DNA from: Hyphomicrobiales bacterium | GTDB taxonomy: Bacteria; Pseudomonadota; Alphaproteobacteria; Rhizobiales; Rhizobiaceae | Assembly: GCA_900472485.1 (NCBI GenBank) | Contig: UCII01000016.1 | Coordinates: forward strand, 1-64,000 | Reading direction: 5' to 3' | Length of the DNA stretch: 64,000 nt | Part shown: positions 27,601 to 34,545 of the stretch, piece by piece | How positions within the stretch are numbered: position 1 is the first letter of the stretch | How the letters are laid out: every line of letters begins with the position of its first letter | Program-made: the position numbers and the translations under genes | Notes under the pieces: generated by a model | Told to the model about the DNA's origin: nothing | Databases searched by the model: none | What the model saw: the letters and a program-made list of their open reading frames with translations, nothing else

Positions 27601-29003
27601 ATTTGTCGGCGGTCTGCGATGGGAAGTTGGCTCGGATCACCACCTTCCAGAGCAATTTCTGGCGCGATTTGCTTGATACGATGTCTGATTTTGTCATCAA
27701 GCAGGGCAAGCCACGGCAAAATCGGGCGCAGGGTCGGGGTTACGATTAAAGTCCCATATTGCTCACGGAAGAACATTGCCTCAATTGATCGCCGCGAGGT
27801 TTCGCGGGCGAGTAATTTTGCGAACCATTCGGCCGCCAGGTATTCGCGAACCGACCGGTGGTGAAACCTTACCGCACCATAAATTGCCTCATCAAAGATG
27901 GGGCGCGCGAGGAGAGCCGCCTGTTGCGCCTCGTCCCAATCGGGAAGTACGGATTTGACTGGAATTCCCTTCGTATTATCCGCCCCATCCGGCACTCGAA
28001 TTGCCGGATCTTTCGAAAGCGTGGTGGCGGCGGCGAGCAGCATCGCGCCCTCCCGCGCTCGCTCCATTGCAAGGGGACGCACTTCGGCCCGCCCTTGGTC
28101 ACGTTCGCTAAGCCGGCGTTCAATGCTGTTGCGCATGATCTCCAGCCGGCTGCCAATACGCTCGTTGGTAAGCCAAAATGCTGTCAGGTCTTCGAGATCT
28201 TGTGGACGGGTGGTAAAGGACCATGCATCGGCTCTTTCCACAGCATCGAGAAAAGCTTTGGTATTGGTCACGCCACGAGCCGCAATGAAGAGGGCGATCT
28301 GCTCTGCGCTGAGATCGCTAAGCGTGACGATCTTGAAGCCAGAAGCGCCGTCATTGCCGTTGTCATGCGTCTCGGTCTTTATCGCTTCTTCAAGGTCGTC
28401 GAATTCGGCATCATCTTGTTTCTGGGTCTCCTGTACAGTAACCGGCGGCGCATATGGCAGATGAGCGATGCAGTGCATGAGGTCCGTCTTGGGTCGCCAA
28501 GCCGTTGTGCGCCCCGTGATTATAATGTGAACGCGATCCTTCGCCGTTCCAATAAGTGCGCCAAGCTTGGTAATCGCAAGTTCGAAGTCGCGAGGGTTGC
28601 GAAGACGCGCTTCGTCTACTGAATCAAGTAAGAGCCAACCTTCATCATTGCCCTCCAACCATGCCGCGAACGCCGCATGCGTTCCCACTTCGAATGCGAA
28701 TTCAAAGTCGCGGGGAATGTTCTCTAGGCGCAAAAAGAATGCACGCTTACCTTCGTTCCGAAGCGTTTGCGCGATGCTTCGTATCTCTGCGGTCTTGCCA
28801 GACCCGGCCTCGGCAAGGATGACCAAACGATATTCGTTGACAAGATTACCCCAGGAAAGGCGATCACCAACGCGGAAGGCGCGGCCCGCGTCGATGCTGT
28901 CATCCTCGCTCGCGTATTTTGAAAGCTCGTGAAACGTTCTTCCGAGCTGCACGAAACCGAACGCGAGCGTTTCAGCGGGGAAAATAGATTTCAGCTGGTT
29001 CAT
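24636..29003 (-). CDS. NACHT-like (STAND) ATPase with C-terminal PD-(D/E)xK-like nuclease domain
   Basis: From the ATG at 29003 the protein has 1455 residues. The ATPase has Walker A AEAGSGKT (64-71) and Walker B LLLDSVDEA (124-132), the second with the DxxDE pattern typical of NACHT/STAND proteins. A long helical region follows, with repeat-like, tryptophan-rich segments (about 400-1250) that could form the sensor arm. The C-terminus has PDLRF (D1340), GELK (E1355, K1357) and ENQL (Q1374), spaced as in PD-(D/E)xK nucleases. Bacterial NACHT and Avs proteins sense phage proteins and fire effectors such as nucleases, usually from the N-terminus; here the putative effector is at the C-terminus. 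The frame is open to 29321 and ATGs at 29021 and 29033 are alternatives. Confidence 0.75.
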   Translation of the reverse strand: MNQLKSIFPAETLAFGFVQLGRTFHELSKYASEDDSIDAGRAFRVGDRLSWGNLVNEYRLVILAEAGSGKTAEIRSIAQTLRNEGKRAFFLRLENIPRDFEFAFEVGTHAAFAAWLEGNDEGWLLLDSVDEARLRNPRDFELAITKLGALIGTAKDRVHIIITGRTTAWRPKTDLMHCIAHLPYAPPVTVQETQKQDDAEFDDLEEAIKTETHDNGNDGASGFKIVTLSDLSAEQIALFIAARGVTNTKAFLDAVERADAWSFTTRPQDLEDLTAFWLTNERIGSRLEIMRNSIERRLSERDQGRAEVRPLAMERAREGAMLLAAATTLSKDPAIRVPDGADNTKGIPVKSVLPDWDEAQQAALLARPIFDEAIYGAVRFHHRSVREYLAAEWFAKLLARETSRRSIEAMFFREQYGTLIVTPTLRPILPWLALLDDKIRHRIKQIAPEIALEGGDPSQLPIADRRQILHDVCAQVAAGTSSRSIHDYAAVQRFANADLTDDIRALIRSHASNDDLSSFLLRMVWLGQLQGALPEVLEIALSNGAEEYSRQNAFRALKAIGSEADQRRVRDEFILEENELNRTLLAELVEDLDPNLENLEWFLRAIARSQPKEPYSVDGLSEQLKNFVQRAPLDVVHALTVGLIPILSQPPVIKRPLNDVSQRFEWLLPSASKAVERLISARHPSAFEPACFDIMRMISGARAYQSDEISDEKTNFAELVLSWAELNRAFFWFEVQQTRESTLQKGERLTDFWHASIFGTFWAFGESDFDYVSGEIANQNEQDNKLVALSLAFDLYRRFGRPRVWREKLKKLVAGNDELVVRLNTFLKPPAQPEIRRWKAQERKWKKQREAHKATRAKYHEGWKAYLEKELESLRASQKAKPGEMLNAMLYLFDCTRDDRNIGGKWTEYNWRKLIAKFGEPIARFYRDSAVEFWRHHAPTLQSEGAPNNQTSYATIFGLVGLEIEFHETAGWPSGLSPSEVERACRYASFELNGFPTWFPKLFEAYPATVVAFLMGEIRYELSSEKADVDGNYILGDVSWSGHWCWEQLAPQLYGLLQTVEPANLSNLGKLLKILQDSSISDADLGGLAATKCAALGDSTNAAFWFAAWTGVAPQDAIPAVTVRLDAITDTRKRIEFAMNYVTHLFSGRRGEDGAARGAFHTPSYLKSLYLLISQHVKREDDIERAGSGVYSPGLRDNAQDARNYLVDVLLKTSGKETFLAIHEIAEAFPERPWLARFAKERAEKDGDLDAIPPAGVRELNDKLERTPTNHRELADLAVLRLNDLKDDLENGDSSIAAILRTVKLETDMRKYIGKELRDKAFGRYAIPQEEELADAKKPDLRFHGIGFDGPVPGELKLADKWSGPDLFERLENQLCGAYLRDNRSNRGIFVLVQRGEQAKWDLPGGLGRVNFDGLVAALQQKWVDLSPRYPGIDDITVIGIDLTKRDKKGAHSHA

Positions 29004-29033
29004 GACGCTGCAACCTATCATAGGCTGCGACAT

Positions 29034-29626
29034 GAACAAGTGGAGAACATTTAAATCACAGGAATGCCAATAGAAGAACGTCGTCGTGAGGGCAGTCGGC
29101 TGTCGGGCAGCCGACCGAATTATTTCATCGGAATGGCAGTCTTCAGGGAGCAAATCCCGGCGGTGGATGCGGGTGCCCCTTCTGATAAGTTCAACAAGCT
29201 GTAGTTCAGAAGCAGCTCGGCCATGCAGCGTGGAAATGACCGGCAAATTGCAACGCCGGCATGACCGGTTCCGCTTCAATCTCGCAAAGACGCGTGGCTT
29301 TAGGAGGCCCCTTCCCCGCACGAGTCCGAGCCCGAAATCAAAATTGCAGGTCAGATTTTCAGCTTACCGTTTCGATTGCCGATTTTACCCCACGCACCAC
29401 TCGCCCCACTCGCGAGTCGAAGATTCCCATTTTCCACATCATTAACCATATGAATTAACGACGTTCTTTTGCCTTGATGAAGCGAATTCGCCTTTTGCTT
29501 CCGTTGCTCGGACGGTGGTTTGCTGGGGCGTTTACTATCGATAACTACCTCTTATCGATGGTAGATTGACAGGGCTCGCGAATCCACCGAATCTGGGCCT
29601 AATCCCGCTCCGCAAAGGCCTGTTTC
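29034..29626. other. Long non-coding stretch between the NACHT gene and the DUF7673-integrase pair
   Basis: No gene, RNA or mobile-element end was recognised here. Open frames across it show no family similarity. The right end carries two close copies of TATCGAT (around 29540 and 29560), possibly a regulatory site for the downstream pair. It presumably holds the promoters of the leftward NACHT gene and the rightward pair. Confidence 0.4.
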
Positions 29627-29914
29627 ATGGAAGACCGTGTCCGCTTCGCCCTCGAAAAGCTGCTCAACGTCGCCCATGGCGACACCGGTCAGAGCCGACG
29701 GGTCGCCAGCTTCCTGCTCGCCTGGTGGAACGCCGATGTGCATGGCGGTTTCGACCTCACAGACCTGGCCGACCTCGATCCAGAGATCTGCGAGGACATG
29801 ATCACCGTCTTCACCTATATCGCCCGCGAGGAAACGCTTTCCTATCCGGATGCCTACAAGCCGGAGATCGTTCAGATCATTCGCCGCTGGCGGCCGCATG
29901 TCGAGGTCGACTAA
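29627..29914 (+). CDS. DUF7673-like small protein
   Basis: This 95-residue protein has the block HGDTGQSRRVASFLLAWWN followed by GGFDLTDLADLD, resembling the DUF7673 family often seen on rhizobial plasmids. The function is unknown. Its TAA stop overlaps the ATG of the integrase gene (TAATG at 29912-29916), so the two are translationally coupled and may form a mobile-element module. The protein is acidic and helical with no catalytic motif. Confidence 0.65.
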   Translation: MEDRVRFALEKLLNVAHGDTGQSRRVASFLLAWWNADVHGGFDLTDLADLDPEICEDMITVFTYIAREETLSYPDAYKPEIVQIIRRWRPHVEVD

Positions 29915-31068
29915 TGGCGGCCCCAAAGAAATCCGCCACCTTGTCCGCCGTCGAGCGCCGCGCCGAAGAACTCGACACCATTGCCGCCGTCTTGCCATTG
30001 GAGCGCCGCGACGAGCTCGCGGAGCTGCTGACTGACCAGGATGTCGAGACACTCAAGCATCTCGTCGAACGCGGCATGGGCGACAATTCCCTGAGGGCTC
30101 TCACCTCCGATCTCGCCTATCTCGAAGCCTGGGGTCTCGCTGCCACCGGACAGTCCCTGCCCTGGCCGGCGCCCGAAGCGCTGCTGCTCAAATTCGTCGC
30201 ACACCACCTCTGGGATCCGGAGAAACGTGCGGCCGATCCGGATCACGGCATGCCTGATGACGTCGCCGACAATCTCCGTCGCCAAGGTTTTTTGAAATCC
30301 ACTGGCCCGCATGCGCCGGCGACCGTGCGCCGGCGGCTGGCGAACTGGTCGACGCTGACCAGATGGCGCGGCCTCGATGGCGCCTTCACCTCTGCTGCCC
30401 TCAAATCCGCCATTCGTCTGGCCGTGCGTGCCGTCCCACGGACCCGTCGGCGCAAGAGCGCCAAGGCCGTCACCGGCGACGTGCTGGCAAACCTGCTGGC
30501 GACCTGCGCGACCGACAGCCTGCGCGATCTCCGTGACCGGGCGATCCTAATGGTCGCCTTTGCCTCCGGCGGCCGGAGGCGCAGCGAGATCGCCGCGCTA
30601 CGCGTCGAGCAGCTGACAGTCGAGCCGCCGATCGCGGTGGCCGATGGCCCTCCCCTCCCCTCTTTGGCCATTCATCTCGGCCGCACCAAAACTACGACCG
30701 GCGAGCAGGACGACGTCGTTTATCTCACAGGCCGGCCCGTCGAGGCGTTGAATGCCTGGCTGGCGGCCGCCAAGATCGACAAGGGCAGTGTGTTTCGGGG
30801 CATCGGAAGATGGGGCACCGTCTCACGGCGGGCGCTGGATCCGCAGTCGGTCAACGCGATCCTGAAGCAGCGGGCGGAGATGGCGGGGCTGGAGCCGGGA
30901 GAGTTTTCCGCGCACGGGTTGAGAGCGGGCTATCTGACAGAGGCCGCCAATCGCAGCATTCCACTGGCCGAAGCAATGGATCAATCCCGCCACCGATCGG
31001 TGCAGCAGGCGTCGAGCTATTATAACAATGCTACCCGGCGAAGTGGACGAGCCGCGCGCCTGCTATGA
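29914..31068 (+). CDS. Tyrosine-type site-specific recombinase (integrase)
   Basis: The protein has 384 residues with a helical N-terminal core-binding part and a C-terminal catalytic domain. The active-site set is seen as the Arg in GGRRRSEIAAL (about 221), HGLRAGY (H335, R338), the His in HRSVQQAS (about 360) and the nucleophile Tyr in SSYYN. All expected residues are present, so it is probably active. It lies inside the accessory island beside the coupled small gene and could be the recombinase that moved part of the island, or could resolve replicon multimers. No att site or direct repeat was found by eye. Confidence 0.88.
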   Translation: MAAPKKSATLSAVERRAEELDTIAAVLPLERRDELAELLTDQDVETLKHLVERGMGDNSLRALTSDLAYLEAWGLAATGQSLPWPAPEALLLKFVAHHLWDPEKRAADPDHGMPDDVADNLRRQGFLKSTGPHAPATVRRRLANWSTLTRWRGLDGAFTSAALKSAIRLAVRAVPRTRRRKSAKAVTGDVLANLLATCATDSLRDLRDRAILMVAFASGGRRRSEIAALRVEQLTVEPPIAVADGPPLPSLAIHLGRTKTTTGEQDDVVYLTGRPVEALNAWLAAAKIDKGSVFRGIGRWGTVSRRALDPQSVNAILKQRAEMAGLEPGEFSAHGLRAGYLTEAANRSIPLAEAMDQSRHRSVQQASSYYNNATRRSGRAARLL

Positions 31069-31143
31069 AAGGTCGAGACATCCTATCCTGGAACGCATCG
31101 GCCCCGAAAGCTATAGTGGCTTGGAAAATGTCCAGCCCGTGCG

Positions 31144-32172
31144 CTAGTACTTTGGAAGCCTACCATTGTTTTTGAGCTCAGTGATGCACTTTGTCGCGGT
31201 CGACGGGGAAATTTTCAGAGCAGCAGCAACCTCTTTGTGTATCCCGGTCGGCCATTGATTTCCCGACGGCATAGCCTTGAAAACCCGCTCAACCTGTAGG
31301 GCATGAAACGCTTTATCTCTCCATTCCATGGAAGATTGGAGAGCACCAAACATCTCCGATCTCAACTTCTGGGCCTTTTCGCCTGCCGCGACTTGCGATC
31401 TGCCACGTCTGGTACCCCGGATTTTTTTCCATGAACTTGCCTCGCGTTCGCTCTGGTGATGTAGACGGCTCATGAGATTAATAAGCCGTTCAATAGTTCG
31501 TCCACAGGCAAGCGCGCGGTTCATCGTCTCAGCGTTCTCGCCATCTTTGAACGCGGCCATGCACGCTTCAAAGGTTTCATTCAGGGCATCGTAGAGCATT
31601 GTTAGCGCGGTGAAATTTCCGAAGCTCAGTATTCCCGCCTGGAATGCGTTGAAGGAAAGATAGCTGGAAACCGCCTGTAAAAGTTCGCCCGTGGATTTCA
31701 GCTTACGAGCGCGCATTGGACCAGCCTGAGAGATTTCGTCAGCTGCGTCGTGAAGCTGCTGCGTAAAGCTCGACAGGCGTCGCTGCACGTCGCTGCTGTG
31801 CAAAAGAAGCAAGAGTGAGGATTGGCGTTCCGACGCCACCCTTCCAATGAGGAGAGCAGTTACCGATATTCCAACCAGGACAAGGACCGAGGCCACGGCC
31901 CGACCAACGCCGTGCGGTTGGAGGTCGCCGTATCCAAGTGAAGTAAAGGTGACAATCGAGAAATAGAGAGCATCGCCCACATCATTTGTCTCGATCCCTT
32001 GGCCTTTCGGTGCAATTGCGAAATATGTGGTCGATAGAGTCAGAGCGCCAGAGGCGACAAGTGATAGCGCTCCATACCCGAGGCGATCGATGAGCCGGCC
32101 GATCGGCGTTTGCATGTTGGGTACGGCATGTGGTCGAAGGCTTCGATCATCTTCAGCGCGGGCGTCGTTCAT
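31144..32172 (-). CDS. Two-transmembrane potassium-channel-like protein with C-terminal helix-turn-helix
   Basis: The 342-residue protein has two membrane segments (about 33-54 and 90-110). The pore loop between them holds TSLGYGD (77-83), matching the K+ selectivity filter. The cytoplasmic part is helical, and the last 40 residues (GIHKEVAAALKISPSTATKCITE) read as a winged helix-turn-helix. A pore fused to a possible nucleic-acid-binding domain is unusual. The start at 32172 follows AAGGAAC six bases upstream; the upstream frame to 32469 lies antisense-free but overlaps the preceding PLD-like gene and is rejected. It is downstream of that gene by 85 bp and probably in its operon. Membrane pores are common final effectors in anti-phage systems. 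Confidence 0.7.
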   Translation of the reverse strand: MNDARAEDDRSLRPHAVPNMQTPIGRLIDRLGYGALSLVASGALTLSTTYFAIAPKGQGIETNDVGDALYFSIVTFTSLGYGDLQPHGVGRAVASVLVLVGISVTALLIGRVASERQSSLLLLLHSSDVQRRLSSFTQQLHDAADEISQAGPMRARKLKSTGELLQAVSSYLSFNAFQAGILSFGNFTALTMLYDALNETFEACMAAFKDGENAETMNRALACGRTIERLINLMSRLHHQSEREASSWKKIRGTRRGRSQVAAGEKAQKLRSEMFGALQSSMEWRDKAFHALQVERVFKAMPSGNQWPTGIHKEVAAALKISPSTATKCITELKNNGRLPKY

Positions 32173-32257
32173 TTCTGTTCCTTGGATTTTGGCGGACGAC
32201 ATCAAAGCGAAAGGTCTCGCAGATAGCTTGCCTTCGGAAGGACGCCGATTTCCGCTG

Positions 32258-32917
32258 CTAACGCCGTCCATGCTTGATAGGCTTTGGGCACAGTGCGTGA
32301 AGTTCGGAAAGCAACGCAGAGACATCTTGGCGTGGCAAATCAGAGATCGCAAAGAATTTTCGCCCGAAGCCCCCGAACGACGTGCCGATGAATTTCCCTT
32401 CCGTTCGATTCTTGATAACAAAACGATCATGAAGGCCGTGCGAGCTGAAATGTCGAGCTTGGCGACCATCTTTGAGAGGACGCATGATCGCCGGCTTTAC
32501 CTGGCTCATGTATCCGTTGCTGTAGAGGTCGATCCGCTTCGCCGACGCGGGAAAGAGCGATAGGAGGACCTGCGCATAGCTGGTGACATCCGGATAGAGA
32601 TCAGTTGCGGAGAAGTGCATAAGGTAAGGATCGCAAACCACAATTTCCTCCGAACCCCGGAGCCAGTTTTTCAAATGACTGAGGCCATCTTTCGCGCTAT
32701 TCAGATTAGCCTTTACGATCAGTTCTAAGACGAAGCGCCCTTCGCCCTCGGTCGCGTCTTCTTCCGCCGGCTCTTTCCGAAGTCTTTCCAGCAGATTGCT
32801 CAGCGCACCCGCGAAGTCGCGAGATGTGAGCATACTTGGTCCGGGTTTGCCGCTCTCAATCTGAGCCAGACACGCCTCAAAAAGACTTATGCAATCACGC
32901 CGCAAAATCTCATCCAT
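32258..32917 (-). CDS. Phospholipase D-like protein (single HxR motif)
   Basis: This 219-residue protein has a C-terminal region with DPYLMHF, a strand IDLYSNGY and then HGLHDRFVIKN followed by FIGTSFGG. That order resembles PLD-superfamily proteins in which HDR replaces the canonical HxK at about residue 163. Only one such motif is present, so activity would need a dimer, and the Lys-to-Arg change may make it a binding rather than catalytic fold. The start at 32917 is the first ATG; a TTG at 32971 is possible. It lies upstream of the channel-like gene on the same strand, suggesting a two-gene sensor/effector unit. Confidence 0.5.
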   Translation of the reverse strand: MDEILRRDCISLFEACLAQIESGKPGPSMLTSRDFAGALSNLLERLRKEPAEEDATEGEGRFVLELIVKANLNSAKDGLSHLKNWLRGSEEIVVCDPYLMHFSATDLYPDVTSYAQVLLSLFPASAKRIDLYSNGYMSQVKPAIMRPLKDGRQARHFSSHGLHDRFVIKNRTEGKFIGTSFGGFGRKFFAISDLPRQDVSALLSELHALCPKPIKHGRR

Positions 32918-33200
32918 GGTGCCTCGCTCACACCACCGCAACGTAGCCAGTGTTTCCACTACACAGTTCAATCAAAAGGCTAATATCAATTTAACGAGAG
33001 GCTCAGGCGAACCTGCGAACCAGGTCACCGGGCTAGCATGGCAAAAATCGCGTAAAATCGGCTCTCAGTGAAGCGGCAGCTCGGCACCGGCATTTTCGGA
33101 TAGTACTCTAGGCTCTAGGTTTTGATCATCTACGCGCTTGCAAACTACCGTTTATTCATGCCTTCTCCATTTTGGAAAATCGACTTGCAGCCCAAATAAT

Positions 33201-33278
33201 ATGTCGATAGAATCGAGTTTCATCGACATAAATTACTGACGTGTCGATGCCATCGACATATCCAATGCGACATGTCGG
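33201..33278. promoter_or_regulatory. Cluster of TGTCGAT palindromes upstream of the Fic gene
   Basis: Three inverted repeats share the half-site TGTCGAT or CGACA: ATGTCGAT/ATCGACAT (33201-33208, 33222-33229), a perfect TGTCGATG-C-CATCGACA (33242-33258) and CGACATGTCG (33268-33277). A further CGACAT abuts the Fic start. This is the layout of an operator array for a dimeric repressor and lies where the fic promoter must be. Confidence 0.65.
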
Positions 33279-33298
33279 CAAAATGGGGATTGACCGAC

Positions 33299-34390
33299 AT
33301 GACGTTCCGCCCTGATCGCCCCTATAACGATCTTCCGTCTCTACCGCCCCGAGAGGACGTCGAAACAAAGGCCGTGCTCAAGGCATGCATCGCAGCAAGG
33401 GCCTCGCTGGCTGAACTCCGCGTCTCAGGGCAGCTCATACCCAACCAGTCTGTTCTTATCAACTCGATCCCACTGCTTGAGGCGCAGGCAAGCTCGGAAA
33501 TAGAGAATATTGTCACCACGACTGACCGGCTTTTCCGCTTCGCCAACGAGCCAGGAGGTCAGGCCGATCCTGCAACGAAGGAAGCGCTTCGTTATCGCAC
33601 GGCTCTAAGCGAGGGGTTTCAGTCGCTCAGAGAGCGCCCGGTATCAACGTCAACGGCTGTCGCTGTCTGCCGCAGGATCAAGGGGGTTGATCTCGACATC
33701 CGCTCAACGCCTGGCACAGCACTGATGAACGAGGCTACTGGCACGGTCATCTACACCCCGCCGGAAGGACAGGAATTGCTCCGGAGCAAGCTTGCAAACT
33801 GGGAACGCTACATTCACGAGGCCGAAGAAATAGACCCTTTGGTCCGACTGGCTGTCATGCACTACCAGTTTGAGGCTATCCACCCCTTCATAGATGGCAA
33901 CGGCCGCACAGGTCGCGTCCTCAACCTCCTCTATCTGGTCGATAAAGGCCTGCTGGACATCCCCGTCCTCTACCTCAGCCGATATATCATCGGCAACAAG
34001 CGCGCCTATTATGATCGGCTTCTTGCCGTCACCACGCAAGGCTCCTGGGAGGAGTGGATTCTCTACATGCTCGAGGCTGTACGAGAGACAGCGGACTGGT
34101 CAACAGCACGTATTCGCGCCATTCGCGATCTGCTCGATCAAACCGCTGAACGAATTCGCCGCGATCTCCCGAAACTCTACACACGGGAGCTGGCTGAAGT
34201 GATTTTCGTCAACCCGTACTGCCGCATTAGCGATCTTGTGCAGGCCAGCATCGCAAAACGTCAGGCGGCATCCGTCTACCTGAAGGCACTCACCGATAAC
34301 GGCTTGCTTCAGGAAGTGAAGGCGGGACGCGAGAACCTTTACATCAATCCGGCCCTGCTGACGCTTCTCCGCGACCGCCGCCCTGCTTAG
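33299..34390 (+). CDS. Fic-domain protein, self-inhibited type
   Basis: The 363-residue protein has the complete Fic core HPFIDGNGRTGR (195-206), whose histidine is needed for transfer of AMP or another nucleotide to target hydroxyls. An N-terminal inhibitory-helix motif S65-xxx-E69-N70 (in SSEIEN) marks the intramolecular, class II arrangement, so no separate antitoxin gene is needed. The C-terminal 90 residues look like a winged helix (ISDLVQASIAKRQAASVYLKAL). The start at 33299 follows GGGGA 9 bases upstream; an ATG at 33272 lies inside an operator palindrome. Targets are unknown. The operator array upstream suggests self-repression through the C-terminal helix-turn-helix. Confidence 0.9.
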   Translation: MTFRPDRPYNDLPSLPPREDVETKAVLKACIAARASLAELRVSGQLIPNQSVLINSIPLLEAQASSEIENIVTTTDRLFRFANEPGGQADPATKEALRYRTALSEGFQSLRERPVSTSTAVAVCRRIKGVDLDIRSTPGTALMNEATGTVIYTPPEGQELLRSKLANWERYIHEAEEIDPLVRLAVMHYQFEAIHPFIDGNGRTGRVLNLLYLVDKGLLDIPVLYLSRYIIGNKRAYYDRLLAVTTQGSWEEWILYMLEAVRETADWSTARIRAIRDLLDQTAERIRRDLPKLYTRELAEVIFVNPYCRISDLVQASIAKRQAASVYLKALTDNGLLQEVKAGRENLYINPALLTLLRDRRPA

Positions 34391-34398
34391 GCTGGTCG

Positions 34399-34545
34399 AT
34401 GACCCGAGCGACCAAAAAAGCCAGTCTGATCGGCTACACGCGTTTATCGACGGACGAACAAGCGACGGAAGCGCAGGAGACTGGACTGCGCTCGGCTGGC
34501 CGCGACACCATCATTCGGGAACGGAGCCAGAAGCAGTCCTCATAG
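34399..34545 (+). pseudogene. Truncated serine resolvase, N-terminal fragment
   Basis: A 48-codon frame reads MTRATKKASLIGYTRLSTDE, continuing QATEAQ and LRSAG, then stops. This is the N-terminal strand and helix of serine recombinases with Tyr, Arg and Ser in the usual places (YTRLST). The rest of the catalytic domain and the DNA-binding domain are missing, so it is a remnant. It starts 8 bp after the Fic stop and its 3' end overlaps the convergent repC stop by 6 bp, showing that a rearrangement fused accessory DNA to the replication module here. Confidence 0.8.

Noticed and set aside
29004..29321. N-terminal extension of the NACHT-like protein by up to 106 residues
   Set aside because: The extension is basic, has no domain and no ribosome site at its start; conserved-looking sequence begins at about 29003.
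33272..33299. Fic start at 33272
   Set aside because: That ATG lies within an operator palindrome and has no ribosome site, while 33299 has GGGGA at a good distance.
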